Assembly: GCA_030267905.1 (NCBI GenBank)
Contig: BRXX01000508.1
Location: forward strand, 1-64,000
DNA from: Triparma verrucosa
Taxonomy: Eukaryota; Sar; Bolidophyceae; Parmales; Triparmaceae
Length of the DNA stretch: 64,000 bases
Reading direction: 5' to 3'
In this document: positions 62,966-64,000 of the stretch, piece by piece
Layout of the letters: each line of letters begins with the position of its first letter
Position numbering within the stretch: the first letter of the stretch is position 1
Program-made: the position numbers and the translations under genes
The notes under the pieces: model-generated
Seen by the model: the letters and a program-made list of their open reading frames with translations, nothing else
What the model was told of the DNA's origin: nothing
Database searches by the model: none

Positions 62966-64000
62966 ATGGCCGGACATGGACCCGTAATGGTGTTGGTGAG
63001 TATAGAGGGATGCGATTCTGCAGTGAACCCTCGTACCTGCTCGTTCTGCTATGTCCAAAAATCAAACGAGGGCACGAAATCAAATTCGACGTTCGCTAAC
63101 CCCTGTATCCTACTCCCGCCCGCACACACACACTCACACACACTCACACACGCACAAAGAACCAAAACACCCAAAGACAAACAGGACGCGAGGCACAATT
63201 CGGTAATATCTCCGCTGCAATGGCCGTGAGGTGAGTTGGAGGCCTGCCGTAGGCACCCTTATGATGGACGTTCAGCAAAAGCGGCTCAGCTTGCGTCCGT
63301 ATGACGCGTCCGCATGCGTCCGTATGACGGGACAACCGTCGCTGCAGCCGTCCTAGTCGCCCTAGCTTCCGGTGACCGCGCAGACTTTGAAAGCAGCCTT
63401 GCCATTTCCAACCGTCTCACCCCTCCCCCTCGCCTCCCCCCCCGCCTCCCCCCTCGCTCCCTCTTTACTACTTCACATTACTTCACAGCGATATCATCCG
63501 CACCACCCTCGGCCCCCGCTCCATGCTCAAAATGCTCCTCGACCCCATGGGTGGGATCGTAATGACCAACGACGGCAACTGTATCCTTCGTGAGGTCGAC
63601 GTGTCCCACCCCACCGCCAAGTCCATGATTGAGCTCAGCAGGGCCCAGGACGAGGAGGTCGGCGACGGAACCACCAGCGTTATCATTCTTGCCGGAGAGA
63701 TGCTCGCCATGGCCGAGCCCTTTTTGAGGAGGAACATCCACCCCACCGTAATCGTTGGAGGCTACAACAGGGCTTTGCAGGAGGCGCTCAAGATTTGCGA
63801 GAAGATCTCCATCGACGTTGATGTCAAGGACACTAAGATCATGAGTCAGCTCGTCGAGAGCTGCATCGGAACCAAGTTCTCCAGCCGCTGGTCTGAGAAG
63901 CTCGTTCAGATGGCCCAGAAGGCCGTCCTCTCCGTTGTCGTTGATGTGGGCGGAAGGAAGGAGGTGAGAAATGTTGTTGGCTGCGAGGACGAAGCCAAAA
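62966..64000 (+). CDS. CCT3: T-complex protein 1 subunit gamma (partial, runs off the window)
   Basis: A subunit of the cytosolic chaperonin that folds actin and tubulin. Exons 62966-62995 (MAGHGPVMVL), 63160-63230 (NQNTQRQTGREAQFGNISAA), and 63489-63963 (SDIIRTTLGPRSMLKMLLDPMGG onward) join in phase; a donor GTGAG follows at 63964, and the gene continues beyond the window. The ATPase motifs GDGTTSV and DPMGGIVMTNDG are intact, and the MAGHGPVMVLNQNT start is specific to the gamma subunit. About 200 of roughly 550 residues are present. The (CA)n run at 63121-63155 lies in intron 1. Confidence 0.95.
63964..64000 (+). repeat. Beginning of an introner in CCT3
   Basis: GTGAGAAATG followed by GGCTGCGAGGACGAAGCC, close to the 5' inverted-repeat end CTGCGAGGAGCGAAGC of the 8.5-kb copy. 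The 3' end is outside the window. Confidence 0.55.

Noticed and set aside
1..64000. tRNA, rRNA or snRNA genes
   Set aside because: I found no cloverleaf with a T-loop GTTCRA box, no rRNA core sequence and no spliceosomal RNA motif by eye; a covariance-model scan would be needed to exclude small ones.

Overview
This window is the end of a chromosome from a photosynthetic eukaryote, most likely an ochrophyte (heterokont) alga. It begins with a TTAGGG-type telomere, written CCCTAA on this strand. Genes are dense and intron-containing, with GT-AG introns and a sharp CTAAC branch-point motif just upstream of most acceptors. A light-dependent protochlorophyllide oxidoreductase shows that the cell is photosynthetic. 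Its N-terminus, and that of a TrmA-like RNA methyltransferase, combine a signal peptide with a phenylalanine at the predicted cleavage site, as expected for plastids of red-algal secondary origin. A bolidophyte or pelagophyte would fit, but I cannot fix the species from sequence alone.

I reconstructed 32 protein genes, nearly all with exon phases that close exactly. They alternate between strands, so most neighbours are head-to-head (shared promoters of about 100-750 bp) or tail-to-tail (as little as 23 bp between stop codons). From left to right: a telomere-proximal TLC/SnoaL protein, a methyltransferase, a PX protein, an unknown mitochondrial protein and a long coiled-coil protein (0-9.3 kb); purF, a PI4-kinase, a START/XK-like membrane protein, a plastid TrmA-like enzyme and TRM13 (9.7-22.5 kb); a WD40-TRP channel fusion, CSTF2, POR, an ankyrin protein, CapZ alpha, an R-SNARE, a mitochondrial carrier and eL32 (22.8-37.3 kb); a cysteine-rich surface protein, a TerD/EF-hand/WD40 giant, an unknown protein, a UEV, a PDH E2-like protein, a HAD phosphatase, an FKBP-TPR protein and a NOPCHAP1-like protein (37.4-51.8 kb); a frameshifted membrane protein, a bromodomain-GNAT protein, a DUF2064 transferase, phosphomannomutase, ARPC4 and the start of CCT3 (52.5-64 kb).

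Three patterns stand out. First, many introns carry a shared element (TTCTAACTCGT followed by CTCGCTTCGCTCGTCGCAG at the acceptor). At least one copy has an 18-bp terminal inverted repeat and one lies in antisense, which is the signature of introners, short DNA-transposon-like elements that become introns. Second, four genes between 9.7 and 22.5 kb show a strong synonymous composition gradient within each long exon, running C-rich to A-rich to T-rich to G-rich in the sense direction. The pattern is its own reverse complement and is absent from neighbouring genes. Third, several domain fusions are unusual: WD40 repeats plus a six-TM channel, TerD plus EF-hand plus WD40, and TLC plus SnoaL.

The genes do not form one pathway. 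They are mostly housekeeping: purine synthesis, RNA modification and 3' processing, actin capping and branching, vesicle fusion, protein folding, pyruvate dehydrogenase, mannose activation and chlorophyll synthesis.
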